Source: Sordaria brevicollis
Lineage: Eukaryota > Ascomycota > Sordariomycetes > Sordariales > Sordariaceae
Length of the DNA stretch: 64,000 bases
Direction of reading: 5' to 3'
NCBI GenBank assembly: GCA_033439795.1
Contig: JAUTDP010000010.1
Coordinates: forward strand, 1,674,001-1,738,000
Shown here: positions 11,443 to 22,894 of the stretch, piece after piece
How the letters are laid out: every line of letters begins with the position of its first letter
How positions within the stretch are numbered: the stretch's first letter is position 1
Program-made: the position numbers and the translations under genes
Notes under the pieces: model-generated
Databases searched by the model: none
What the model was told of the DNA's origin: nothing
What the model saw: only the letters and a program-made list of their open reading frames with translations

Positions 11443-14400
11443 ATGGACGAAATGGACTACACGATGCAGGCCGCTGTTCATCCTGTCCCGCTTCAGGTCC
11501 CTGACTGGTGGATGGATACTTCGCAGGACCGGGGGCAAAGTCGTTGCCCATACAGAAGGGGGTTGGCGGAAGGCACAGGAAGTGGAATGCAAACGGGACT
11601 CGGAGGATTTGGAGATGGAAATCTTGGTGGGATAACAGAAGGAGCTGGAGGAGCTGGAGGATCGCAACCGAACCACAGGCAGTCAACAACGACAACAACA
11701 ACAGCAGCAGCAACAATAACAACAGCAACAACAACGACGACGACATCTAGCCACCATCAACAATCGAGCCTTCCTTACCCGCCGCCATTTTTACCACCTG
11801 CGTCAACACTACACCGCCCAATACTTCCTCCCTCTCACTCGAGCTATCCAGACAACTTCCTCCCGTATCCACATTCAAGCTATTATCCCCTCCCACCCAT
11901 TCAGATCCCGCAGATTCCACCACCATCAGCACATGAGTCTTCACCGTCATCATTCTCCCGACATCCCTCAGACCGTTCTCCTCCTACATCCCACTCAGCA
12001 AACAGAGGGTACGATCCTGTTCACGCTGCCAGCAATAGCAACAACCACAACAATAACAACGACATGAACAGCCGAGACAGGGCTAACCAAGGGTCTGGTC
12101 GGGGCGATGGTGGGAACGCCGACAACAACAACAACAACAACAACATGAATAACCAGGGCGAAAACCGGCAAACGGGCCCTCCAGCCACCAGTCACGTTCA
12201 TCAATATGGAAACAACGAGAACAGCAATAGCAATGTCAATGATGGCAATGTCGCTGCTCCGACTATGGGCGGCAACAACACGAGTGTCAGTGGCGGAATT
12301 GCGGTCACGTTCGGTACCAATCCGTTCAGCAGCAATCCCGGGTGGTCTCTTCCACAGAATACTCAGTCTTGGTCTAGTCTCCCTTCTCCAGCTTCAAATG
12401 TCCAGGGACAAGCACAGGCTCCCGTCACACCTTTTTCAGGCCCTTTGTCAGGGCTGTCAAGCATGACCGGCCCTGGTGGTCCTTCTGGATATTCGGGTAG
12501 TACACTTCGACCGCGACCAGGCATCCGAAGCTGGGTTTCGGCCTCGGACCCTATTCCAGGTGGTGGAGCAGACTTGGACAGTTTCCTCGACACGGTCATG
12601 GGCAACACAGAAGAAGAGCAGAGTGGCTCGGGTGGTGGCTCGGGTGCAGGTGGCTCATCCAGTATCTCTACCCCAACTGGTGCAGCAACTGGTACTGGTA
12701 TTGGTGCCCCGCACCAGGGGCATGCAGGTGTCGGTGGTGGCTCAGGCTCAAGACCGACCCAAGGGCAGTTTGGCTGGGCTTCTCTACAGGGACAGAACCA
12801 TCCGGGCGCTGCATCCTTTCTTCCTTTTCCCGGACCACCTCTCCCTCCCAGCAATCTACCCGGAGAAGCAACCTACCAATACCAATACAACCGGTTTCCA
12901 GCTACGAGCTCGCACAACCCCTCCGCCATCACACCCAACATTCCTCACGGCCAATTGCCCCTGCCAGACCGGGACTCAGAGCCCTGGGGTTCTCGTCACA
13001 CAAGCCACCAGCCTACTGAATATTATCCCTCGTCGGGGATCATCCTCGGCCACTCGCTCCCAGGGCCCTTGAGCTGGTATACGACCCCCTCGTCGACAGG
13101 TGGAGGAAGCAACATTATCAGGCTTCCCGTGCCCGATCCTCGCTCGAGAGCCCCGAGATTCCCTCCGTATCGCCATTCAGGCATGTCAAATCCAATCGAC
13201 GGCGGCAATGATTCGTCTCTTGCCCTTCCGCCTCCTCAGGGCGTCCAGAATTCCCAAGCAGCGTCTTCGAGCACTCACCGACCGTCTCGCCAACAACGTT
13301 CAGGTCCTGGAGTGACAAACGCGGCCGCACCACCGACTTCCGATAACCGACCCGGCACTGGCTCCCGTACCACCTCTGCCTCTGCATCTGCTCCCACTTC
13401 GGCATCTGCGTCCAATCGACCGACTCCTACAACCTCTCGTTCCGAGATGCGAGCAGAAATGCGAGATATCTTGGTTAGAACGTACAGGGCTCTTGATGAA
13501 CGCTCGGAAAGCCCGAGCGAGGACGAATCAGACGTGCCGGAGCATGTGCAGAGACAACAACAACTGCTCGATGAAGAAAGATTAACTCAATTCTTAAGGA
13601 CGCGACAACAGGTTTTCCGTGGACAAAGTACCAAGAAGGTTGCGTCTAAGAAGGCCATAGAGAGTCTTGAGCCCGTCAAAGTAGCAGACCTACCGGAAAC
13701 AAGTCGGAGTAAGTTGCCACTTTTTTGTCTATTGTGTTCGCCTGAATCTTGAGTCTAACTGCTTGTTACCTCTAGCCTGCGATATTTGCTACAACGACTA
13801 TGGCACCAAGAGCCCGGAAGGCATTACAGAACAGCCACTACGGATACCCAAATGCAAACATATCTTCGGCGAACATTGCATCAAGAAGTGGTTCCAGGAC
13901 TCAAACAGCTGCCCTTACTGCCGAGCTGAGCTGCCTACTCAACAGGTATACACGCAAGCTAGTGCGCAGTCTATACGAGAGTTCCTAGAGAGCGGGCACT
14001 TTAGTAGACGACACGGGGGCAGAGCGTAAGTTTTCGACGTCCAGCTTTTCAACTGCTTGCTCTGACATGCTTGCAGGCACCAGGAATTCATTCGCCAAAT
14101 GGCACAGCTGAGTGATAGCACCCCGAGGCACAATGGGCCCAGGGCGTGGCAAGCAGGAGGCTCAGGTGGTCCATCGCCTAATTTAGAACCCCCAGGCGCC
14201 CCGAGGCGTGCGCACAGGCACGGTAGCTCGCACCAGCGTCAGACATCATCATCGGGGCCTTCCACACAGACCAGTCAACGTCCACGTCGTGAGCGGGTCA
14301 GTTAAATTCCCCTTTACCTTGACATGGTCTTTATCTGCTCTCCCTTTAATAGCTTAGAAGCAGAAAACTGACAAATGTCCGCGTGACTTAGCATGCGTCC

Positions 14401-14706
14401 GATGGTAACGAGTCCAACAGAAGCGCCAACCCCGTCGAGATGCCCTCTAGGCCTCAACCACCGCCGGCGGCATCATACACGTCGGAGCCAGCATCTCAAT
14501 GGATGCAGCATGACGAAGCGTCCTTTCATCCGGGACCTGCCAATCGTGACCCTGCGTTGCCTGATCCTTTTTATGGCACAGGAGGCCCCGCACAAGGGCA
14601 AGCGCCCATTCCTGAACAGAGTGGCCAGCCTTTCGCATCTACATATCCCGGTGACAGCAGCTTTCCTGGTTCTGCTAATCTCCCTCCTTCTGGTCCTGCT
14701 AGGTAA
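11443..14706 (+). CDS. RING-finger protein with long disordered N-terminus (probable E3 ubiquitin ligase)
   Basis: Four exons: 11443-13708, 13776-14025, 14077-14296, 14392-14706, about 1016 residues. The first two introns have strong GTAAGT donors. The third (GTCAGT donor, CTGAC branch) is less certain; without it translation stops at 14305. The first 750 residues are disordered, with Thr/Gln/Asn runs encoded by CAA and AAC repeats, then Gly/Ser-rich and Pro-rich sequence. A helical region near residues 665-745 precedes the RING at about 756-806: CDIC, then CKHIFGEHCIKKW, then CPYC. RING domains recruit E2 enzymes; substrate is unknown. The usual fifth zinc ligand (C/H) is Gly in FGEHC, a form I recall from other fungal RINGs. 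The C-terminus may continue past 14706 by further splicing. The first ATG is 11443. Confidence 0.8.
11687..11725 (+). repeat. CAA/ACA trinucleotide-rich tract in the RING gene
   Basis: Imperfect CAA/ACA/GCA triplets encode a Thr/Ala-rich run in the disordered N-terminus. A similar AAC-rich tract at 12121-12145 encodes an Asn run. Confidence 0.85.
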
Positions 14707-15734
14707 TGGCCTGAATAGGGGCACGGGCGCTATGCTTCCGGGTATCGGTGCACCTACGATGATCCTTCACATCAGCGGACCTACGACTACACTCCGACCC
14801 ACGACTCTCTACCTACCCACCCAATTACCCCAACCGCCGTGGCACCAACTTTCCAACCTTGATGATACGGTTAAGGACCTTATGGCTGGGGCTAGGGATC
14901 TTGAAAGAAGAATACTGGCTCAAGCCCAAGCTTTCGGGAGCATTCCAAACAACCAACGGGTGTATCATATCGACCCGCCAATATTACCAATTAGGCCTGC
15001 GTCTTGTCCTCCAGTTGGCGAGCCTGGTAATAACGATACTCTTCTAAGATGACGACTATGTCGACGTTTTTGATCCTTTGCAATCCAACCACCCTCCTCG
15101 GCAACGGGCTTCGACTTGTCCCCCTTCCAACCCCATGTTTAGAGGCTGACTGAGAGCGTAACCGTTGCCGCTTGCTGTCAAGGGACCAGAAATCGGGTTT
15201 CCAACATACAAAGGCCACTTTCTCGTCTAACCTACAGGCTTTTTTCCCTTCAGATCTTCACGCCATTATTACACAGTTATCATGCTTTTCTTTTGACCAT
15301 CATCATCAAAGCGTTCGGAGTTCGGGACATGGGAGCAAGCGCAGTTGGCTTTTTCGCTTTTTTTTCTTCTCTGTATCTGCACATGGCGTTCTGGCTTTTT
15401 CAACTTTCATCATTTTCATCCCGTTGCCTTTTCTTTTCAAAGGAAGGAAAGGCTCTCAACAAGGTGGGATAGGGAGGTTATACACAACTCATGATCCTTT
15501 TCATTCGATATGGTAAACGTACAGCATTCGATTTTTACAGCACAGGATATGGACAAACTCTAATAGGAGTTTTCAGTCTCAACGAAGGCCATGACGCGAT
15601 TATGGAAAAAACCTGGCTGGCACTGGGTATACAACGTGGAATAGCGCATCGCAGGTGGCGGAAGGACTGGGATGGCTGGTTTGACTTTATTCGATGCATA
15701 TGCAGGGACACGATGGACATCAAAAATAAAGAGG

Positions 15735-15760
15735 GGATGGATGGATGGATGGATGGATGG
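15735..15760. repeat. (GGAT)6 microsatellite
   Basis: Six perfect GGAT units followed by GG, in intergenic sequence. Confidence 0.95.
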
Positions 15761-16035
15761 AATGAGGAAGATGACGGCTGGATCCATATTGGGGTCCATC
15801 AAGAAAGATTGTTCTGACGGGAGGAGAGAGGGACCAAAGCTTGAAAGGAAGGAACCGGGTAGCATAAGTGATGGAAATGCAGGAACAGCGCAATGAACTT
15901 GGGTTATAGACCAGACAGACATACATTGACATTTATCTTTATCCAATTCCTGCTTGCATGACGGTATAGAGCGACACGGTTGATTATGAGAGTCACGAAC
16001 GTTTGTTGGAGTGGGTAGGTATGTATGTATGTCCG

Positions 16036-16044
16036 TACCTCTAG
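16036..16044 (+). promoter_or_regulatory. Recurring intergenic 9-mer TACCTCTAG (example copy)
   Basis: One of five exact copies in the window (others: 7353-7361, 60680-60688, 61286-61294 on +, and 33972-33980 on -). All lie in intergenic sequence. Function unknown; see findings. Confidence 0.5.
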
Positions 16045-16982
16045 GAAGTCATTCTGTAAGCGGGTAGATATAACGAAGGGAACAAGATGATTTTCGTGTG
16101 TTCGTTAACAACTGCTGGCTCAACGCCATCGCATCCTTCGCCTTGACTTTGATTTGTCATGGACTCGTCTTGAAGTTGACCGTACCTTATTTGTCATGGG
16201 GAATAGTTGGATTCTACCTGCCACTTACTCGTGATATCACATTTCTGTGGGAGAAAATGGCGCCCGCGACGTTCTAGTTGGCTTCAATCGCATTCTTAAT
16301 CACGTATCGCCGACAGTAAAATCAACGGATAGGGAGATTTTTGTTCTTCGTCCGCTCAGGTCACAACTTTTGTCGTAAAGGTAAGCTGTGATGAATTGGA
16401 AGGAAGCCAGGGCGTGTGTGGAGCCTCAACCTGAAAATGGTGAAAGGGTCGCAAAACGAGATGACAGGCACTCGAGACACTCAGGATTTGTGTCAGTATC
16501 AAACCCAAACAATACAGGTCGAACTCGTTTTTGGGCTGGATCGCGAAAAACAAAACGTGACCTTGAGCCGTTTGAGAGATATCGGGGGATATAAACAGGT
16601 GATTGCGGCCGGCGAAGTAAACGTGTATCCGTCCTTGCGCTGGCTGTCTGGATGGAATCCATGAAAAGAGATCAAACATATTGATTCAGCACGCAGAATT
16701 TTCACCTTATCTACCATTTTATCATCCGTCGTAACAATCTCAATCACGTAGCACCTTTCCGTCCCTCCCAGTGACGCAGTCACTCGCTCATTTACCTCAA
16801 TCCACATCCCAACACGAAACCTCGGACCGTTTGTCCATCCATACCGAGTGTCCTTACCCTCGTTGGATCAAAACAACATGGGCACCGAGATCGAAAGCAA
16901 TGAATGATCAAATTAAAAACACGACCAACCAACCAGCCAAGCCACCAAGATCTCCAGATCAAAAAAAGGATGAAAAATGTGC

Positions 16983-16995
16983 AAAAAAAAAAAAA
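16983..16995 (-). terminator. T13 run, candidate Pol III terminator
   Basis: Thirteen A residues on + read as T13 on the minus strand, about 22 bases beyond the end of the tRNA-like element at 17018-17131. Runs of four or more T terminate RNA polymerase III, so position and strand fit. It could also be an unrelated homopolymer. Confidence 0.4.
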
Positions 16996-17017
16996 GTCTT
17001 GGATGTAGGACCGACAT

Positions 17018-17131
17018 GCGCATGAAGGGGATCGAACCCAGAGCCTGCTCTCCCGGCAGAGGGAGTATGCCTCGAGATATATAGCAGCGTCGAAGTTTCG
17101 GGGCTCCACTCCCTAGACCACTACGCCACGC
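17018..17131 (-). ncRNA. tRNA-like Pol III transcript candidate
   Basis: Read on the minus strand, the element has an A-box match (TGGCGTAGTGG) and, 90 bases later, a near-perfect B-box and T-loop (GGGTTCGATCCCC), followed by a T13 run. This fits a Pol III gene, for example a tRNA with an intron of roughly 40 bases. However, the acceptor stem pairs poorly (ends GCGTGGC and CATGCGC give five pairs including two G-T), no D-stem matches the A-box placement, and I cannot assign a clean anticodon arm. A diverged tRNA, tRNA pseudogene or other small Pol III RNA are all possible. Confidence 0.4.
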
Positions 17132-17485
17132 AACCCACAGACTCTGGGCCCGATCCGATAGAAGACCATGGGGGTTGGGATTATATAGGGGTGTATGGGG
17201 CTGCTGGGGCGTCTGCGGGGGTGTCTGGTGCCCGGTGCCTATTCTGGGCCGTTTCTGGGCCGTGTTTGCGTCGACGAGTTGGGATGAAAGACCGGCCTGG
17301 TGCTGTGATTCGATAGAGGGTCGGGTGAGGGTCGAGTACGGTGGTGAGCAAGGAAGGTACGGAAGTTCAGAGCTGACGGGACTGAATGGATGACAAGTGG
17401 TTTCCGCTGGGCATCGTCACCATGGTATGACATCGAGGAAAGCCATGGCAGGCAATCCTGGGAGAAGATAGAATGTCGGTGAAGC
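17132..17485. other. Intergenic region
   Basis: A short G-rich stretch on + (about 17165-17270) with no credible gene, lying downstream of the HET gene, which is on the minus strand. Confidence 0.45.
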
Positions 17486-20400
17486 TCAAACCAAGACGAA
17501 CACCTCCTCCTTCACACCTGAGCCGTCGTCGTGAAGTAGTTCCATCGCCTCACCATGCATGAACCCGTCAAGATAGCATTCTCCCACCAGGTGGAATCTC
17601 TTGTCTTCTGCTGGTCTCAGCAAATATGGTACGTTTCCACCATACAGGATAACGATCATATCCCCTTCCCTCGTACCCGCGGGACACAATCCGGCCCTGT
17701 CCCCTTCGGTCTTAAACATTTGCCGTGGCAGGGAAAAAAGACTGGTTGATCTGCCGGTTCACGTCCATAGTCGATGTCCTCGTCTTCGCCGTCGCCATCT
17801 AAACTGCCCACACCTTTCTCATTCCCCCAATACTCAAAGGGCTCGTCCGCTTCGTCAAGGGTTGTGCTGACGGAATCAATCTGGAGCTGATCCATCTTAA
17901 CTACAATGTCATCGTCATCAGTGATGCCATCCGAGACACCTGCAACTTGATCAACAACAAGTTCACTTGAACTGGATCGCTTTTGCACAAGGCTGCCTGT
18001 AGCTTTGGGAACCGTTGTCGTTTCGTCCGCATGGCCATCGACACTTGCGGCCTGACTCTCAGCCCTTGTTGATGCCCTGCACTCGTCTATACCCTCCTCT
18101 TCTCTGCCTTCATTCTCCTGCCACTCCACTTCCTCCACACCAGACTCCACATCTTCATCTGTATCATCTGGTTCTCCCATGCTTTCCTCATATTCATCAT
18201 CATCATAGCCGTCCTCGGCGATCGAGTAAGACAGCTCGTCATACCAGAACCCATGAGATCCCAAATGTGCCCCGAGCTTCTCAGCCTCCTCCTCCCAAGA
18301 AGCTCCTCTGGCAAGCATTTCGTCGCCATCACTTTGGCCTTCGTTCAGTTTAGCCGCTAAAGATTGTTGCCAATTTAACTTGGTCATATCCCACATATCA
18401 AGGACACTCGTGGGGTCAAAGAGGACCTCATAAGCCGCCAGCATCCGTGTCGAATTTGCATATGGTTCCCACGTGGAGTATGGATACATCTCTTTGCCCT
18501 TGATAACATCGACACAAAAGCCTTTCAGAACCAAGGTGCCTGTATCTGACCCTGATAGAAGGAGATCTTGATCAACACTGGTTTGCTCCGAAGCGCAGAG
18601 GTCAAGTCTTCCGTTGTTGAACAGCCCTAGAGTGCCAAGGCTCCATTCGCTACGTCCTTCGTACCATAGGGACCAAGAAGGTCTTTGAGAATGGTCGAAT
18701 TCTCGTAGAGCAGTGCTGTTGAGGGGTGATAGATCCATCCATGTGCGCCATGGTTGAGCGTGAACAGCAGAGAGAATGTTGAGGGTGCCGTAGTGCGAGA
18801 TCCACCATCTTGTAAAATCTGCGAATACCTCTACTGTCGTTTTCTCGTAATTAGGACGAGCTAACGGAGGCAGTTCTGAGATATCGTGTGTCTCCTCCCC
18901 AAAAGACAAGATAGCAAAGATCTTGTCGCGCGAGTCCGTGGCCTCCATATCCAGACCGCCAAGGAGTGCTTCAAGAATGGGTAGACGGTCAGCAGTCTTG
19001 ATACAGAGCTGTGGTGTAATATCTTTGTCGATGTCTTCAGGTTCGAGGTATTGGATTTCATCGCAGCTCAAATGGCGCCTTTCGATGTGGAATAAAGAGC
19101 TCCAGATACGGGGCATGATCTTGTTCTGCAAGTACTGACGGTGAGACTCCAGGCAGAGATTTGCATGAATGATCGAGCTCCATGTAAGCTCGTAAGAGCC
19201 GCAAAGAACGGAGACGCCCCCAGCACCGCATGTTACTTCATCTGGAGCCGCATCGCCCAGAGAGGTGGTTGAGACCATTCTGTTCCACACTTCTTGGAGG
19301 ACCCAAACACGACGGAACCAGGGCAACTCGAAGATTTGGTCGAAACACATTCCAACTTCTCCTCGAATCCAGAATTTTCTATGCGTATTGTGAGGATGAA
19401 GTGGGTCATCTTCGGCATGCTCAGCGTTGCTGCCGTCTTGCTCTTGATCCGTTGATCCCTCAACCGGCTTCTGCTCGCCATTCGCCACACTGAGTGGTAG
19501 GTTATATTGGCAACGTTTGGGCAATAACCTTTTGTATGATTCCTCCACCGACTGTATCATCTCACAGTCTTCGTGACTCCATTCGTCTCCTTCACCCAGC
19601 CAAACGTAAACAGTATGAGCAGTGGAGTAGATTTCTCCCATCAGCTCAACCTGCTGGGCCCGTTCCTTCAAGTCGCTCTGCTTGATACAGAGTAAGTCAA
19701 TCCACAAGATCTGCGGTTCATGACGGCGACGAAGCTTCCGCAGAGCCGAATGCAGGTTTCGGTTGACTGACATGGTGACAGAAGCCAGTAAGTTCTTTCT
19801 CTGGTTCTCATCGCGAATCATGACCGGTTGAGCTTCATCGGCAGAGCCCCAGCAGTATGAAAGAGCGCTGTATTTGAGTCGGCCTTTCGTGTCCGCAAGA
19901 GGGGTGTACCGCAGCACAAAGCTTATAACCTCGTCATCATCGTCTGAAGGTTCCAGCTCCACTAGACGAATCTCCCTATTCAGAGTATCGAGTGGCCGAT
20001 ACATGAGATAGTCATTCCATCTGGAGAAATCGATACTGAGTACAGCAGATCCTGCTGGACTGTCCGGGGTGACAGCCTCAACCCAGACTTCGATAGAGGC
20101 TCCCTGAACAAAATTTGTCCAGGATATGAAGTTGGCGCGGGGAACCAAGCGTATTTCGTCACCACTGCGAATTGCACCCAACCAGTCTTCCCACGAAAGA
20201 CTGAAGCCTCGATCAGTGGGACGACCGAAATTCTCAAAGGCGAACTTATTCCGGTAGTCCCAGACACGGCGGTGGGTGGTGTAGTCCGACTCAGCAGTGA
20301 CATTGTACTGAATAATTCTACGGCGAACACGCTCCTGGCCGTTGGGCTGGACGATGTAACAGTCGAAAAAGGTCTGGGAATCGGCATAGGTTCCTTTTGT

Positions 20401-20673
20401 CAACTCTTCACCACAGAAGCCCTGGTCATGGGATGTGACGGTGAAGACGATTCGACGGACAACATATAGTGTCCCGGATGGATCAGATGACGACGGAAAA
20501 GGGAGGGTGAGGGAAGTGAATGCACGTGCTGGGCAATATTCGCTTGTTGCAACATAGTCGTCTTCTGCGAGGGTGGTGGTGCTTGTGAACTGGCGCCAGT
20601 TAGCCAACGGATTCAAGTCGTCGGAATCGGACTCCATCTTGAAGTTGGCAGCGCACACCGAAATATAACTCAT
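17486..20673 (-). CDS. HET-domain protein with a frame break near its C-terminus
   Basis: The main frame covers 17656-20673 (1005 codons from ATG 20673; a second ATG at 20637 is possible). HET domains mark heterokaryon-incompatibility proteins that trigger cell death on nonself fusion. The domain is clear: YSALSYCWGSADE, then LRKLRRRHEPQILWIDLLCI, then YSTAHTVYVWLGEGDEW. The part before it (about residues 1-200) is beta-rich with the repeat-like VRRIVFTVTSHDQGF; I do not assign a domain. A long acidic linker follows. The typical HET C-terminal end (GLCPAGTREGDMIVILYGG, then ECYLDGFMHGEAMELL) lies in another frame ending at 17486. The two frames meet at a six-T run (A6 on +, 17734-17739). I found no phase-compatible intron, so this is a one-base indel, either a real mutation or an assembly error. 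Confidence 0.8.
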
Positions 20674-22894
20674 GAAAGAAGTTGGAATCAGAAATTGAGG
20701 ATTTTATTTGGGTCGGCCGTGGCATAAGAACTAAGCCAGGTCAGGTAAGCCCTCGATAAGGCTCTGAGCCTGGTGAGTAGGTATCGAGCCTGGCGAAAGG
20801 ACGGGCTGGACGATCATTGCGGCTGAGCGGTTGTTGCATCACAGCCACTGAGGATGTGCACATTCTCATGGTTGAAAGAGTAGCCATTGATTTGGGGTTG
20901 CAAGATTGATTGGTGAGTTGGGCTGTGGTGGTGTGCGATGGCCAGGAGAAGCTGCAAGTTGTGGGCCGTCATGTCACGAAGTTGAAGCGTTGAAGATAAG
21001 AGAGCCAAGGTGGTAGTAAACTGTCGGGAAACCACGACTCCGTCAGTGTTCCTTCTTCAGGCAAGCGACATACTTGCCCGATCTACTGAGTCCATTATGG
21101 CAAGAGCTCTGAGTTGATGGATAGGATTCGTCGGCGGCTCCTTCTTCATTCCAACCCACTGATTCGAACTCATTCGCAACAAGGCACGATCGGACGAGTT
21201 ACCTCTAAGCTTCTTCAACTTTTCACATCACCGAGTCCTATTCGCGCTGAGAAGCACATAGACATCAAGTCAACGATATGGGCATGTAACCGGGATTTCA
21301 TAGGAAAACATCACAGCATTTGCTCCGGATTCCCTCAAACTGTTCGGCGTTACTCTGGCAACTAGCAATTATGAGCACTCGCGGGACACGGGAGAGATAA
21401 AAAGTCCTTGGAGGCGGCGCCGGTTGCGTAAAAATGATTATATGTACGGAGAAGGAAAAAAAGGAGAAAAAAGGAACCAAAAACGCGGAAGCGAAAATTT
21501 GAAGATATGGGCGCCGAAATCACACAGTGTCCATTGTCATTAAAAAGATCTTATACTGTGCTTTCCCCGCGGCGGCGCACGTCGACATCGACGTCGACTG
21601 GCGGCAGCGGCAGCGGCAAGGCGGCAGTGAATGAAGCTGGAGTGGGGCCGCGCAAACATGGTGGAGAAATGTTTGTTGGTGGATCGATTCATCATCGACC
21701 AACTACAAACACCAAAACAACACCAAGAGATGGGTATAGATGTGATGTACGACACCGTCATATCCGCGGGATTAACTGACAGCTCATCTTGGCTTTACTC
21801 ACGAGGTCATGGTCCTCCGTCTTACAACGCATACTTATAAGTACAAACCGGCGCCTGACTGCTTCCCTTCTCTCTTCGGAGTTACCATCACACACGACTC
21901 GGAGTGTGCGGTCTCTGGCAGTATCTGGAAGTTTCATCTGAAAGTCGAAAGCATGCCACCTTAATAGCGCAGTGATGCATGTTCTACATGGTGTATGGCG
22001 TGTATGGCGGCAACGCTCATGTGTCCCACCTCTGCGGTCCAAAAAGATTGCCCACATGTCTCAGCTCGAGAGACGGCACCTTTGCGCATCAGTGCGCATC
22101 CCTCGATGGGTTTACACGTGGGGATTATCCTGAAGAGATATTGGTCGTCTTCTTAATGGGATTGGGTTTCATCTGATAAACGCCTCGCACTGACCGTACC
22201 ATAGCAAGGTCCCGATATCTTTCGTTGGTCTCGAGAGTTGAAATACCTTGCAACATGGCCAGCTCCGACCCTCAGAGATATTGGTTTTTTGCACACTCAG
22301 AAGAGAGTGGTTGAAATGGATTGAGCGGGAATTTTGAGTTACTGACTCGGACATCGGATATCAAATTGGTATCTCTTTGAAGCATCTCGGCTTATCGATG
22401 ACGACCACATCAAGCACGATCCAATATCACACACCCAAAAAAGAGAAAATTGAGGACCTTGATGTCTGCAAGTGTGCGCCTGACCGCTGCCCATTGAAGA
22501 AGAGAGGTCAGGTTCCAGCCCCCAGATGCCAACTCGGTGTTCCCACTTGGCCACTGCGGTCGGTGATGCCCACAATCCTGGAGCCCCGGGTAGCCCAGGC
22601 CACTATTCAGGGTCCAAGTTGTGCCAAGGGCCAAGCACGCGGGCAGGTCAAATAGAAAAAGAAGCTTGTCACCGATCTTCAAAAAGTCTTGCCCTGGTTT
22701 TGGGCTGGCTCCCTTTGACTGAATCTTTCTCCGGTCGACTTCCAGGAATTTCTCCCAAAACACGCCACCAACTATGTTGAAGCATTGTTGAGCTCCCTTT
22801 TGCTTGTCATCTTTAAACTTTCGTTTCTCTGTACGACCCTCAACAAGTCTCAGAGTCTCCAAGTGTCTGTCCCCAACGGCCGCGCCCAACCTCA
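20674..22894. other. 2.2-kb intergenic region between divergent genes
   Basis: This lies between the HET gene (-) and the endopolyphosphatase gene (+), so it must hold both promoters. Short open frames show no family resemblance. Visible structure includes GTCGAC-type palindromes at about 21581-21598, a Pu-rich A/G tract near 21450-21480, and two copies of GAGCCTGG near 20765-20795. No gene is supported. Confidence 0.45.

Larger units (their letters stand above)
14707..16982. other. Intergenic region after the RING gene
   Basis: The first 350 bases look partly coding: the frame of the last RING exon stays protein-like from about 14755 to 14859, and the +1 frame from about 14860 to 15052 encodes a helix-like stretch (DDTVKDLMAGARDLERRIL). 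These may be a missed exon or a decayed tail. From 15.1 kb on I see only AT-richer sequence with small repeats, including (GGAT)6 and one TACCTCTAG copy at 16036-16044. No gene is supported. Confidence 0.4.

Noticed and set aside
12363..13072. Open frames of 163 and 198 codons in other frames
   Set aside because: They overlap the low-complexity N-terminus of the RING protein and have its compositional shadow.
14703..14718. A 16-base intron removing both stops in the RING tail
   Set aside because: Far below the minimum intron length seen elsewhere in the window.
14700..14720. RIP mutation as the cause of the two stops
   Set aside because: Both could be C-to-T changes, but the flanking sequence is not TA-rich or duplicated, so RIP is not supported.
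15735..15760. GGAT and other short tandem repeats as a CRISPR-like array
   Set aside because: Simple microsatellite without spacers, in a eukaryotic genome.
17650..17830. An intron explaining the HET gene frame switch
   Set aside because: I tested GT donors against AG acceptors in the interval. None gave matching phase with a plausible length, so a one-base indel is preferred.
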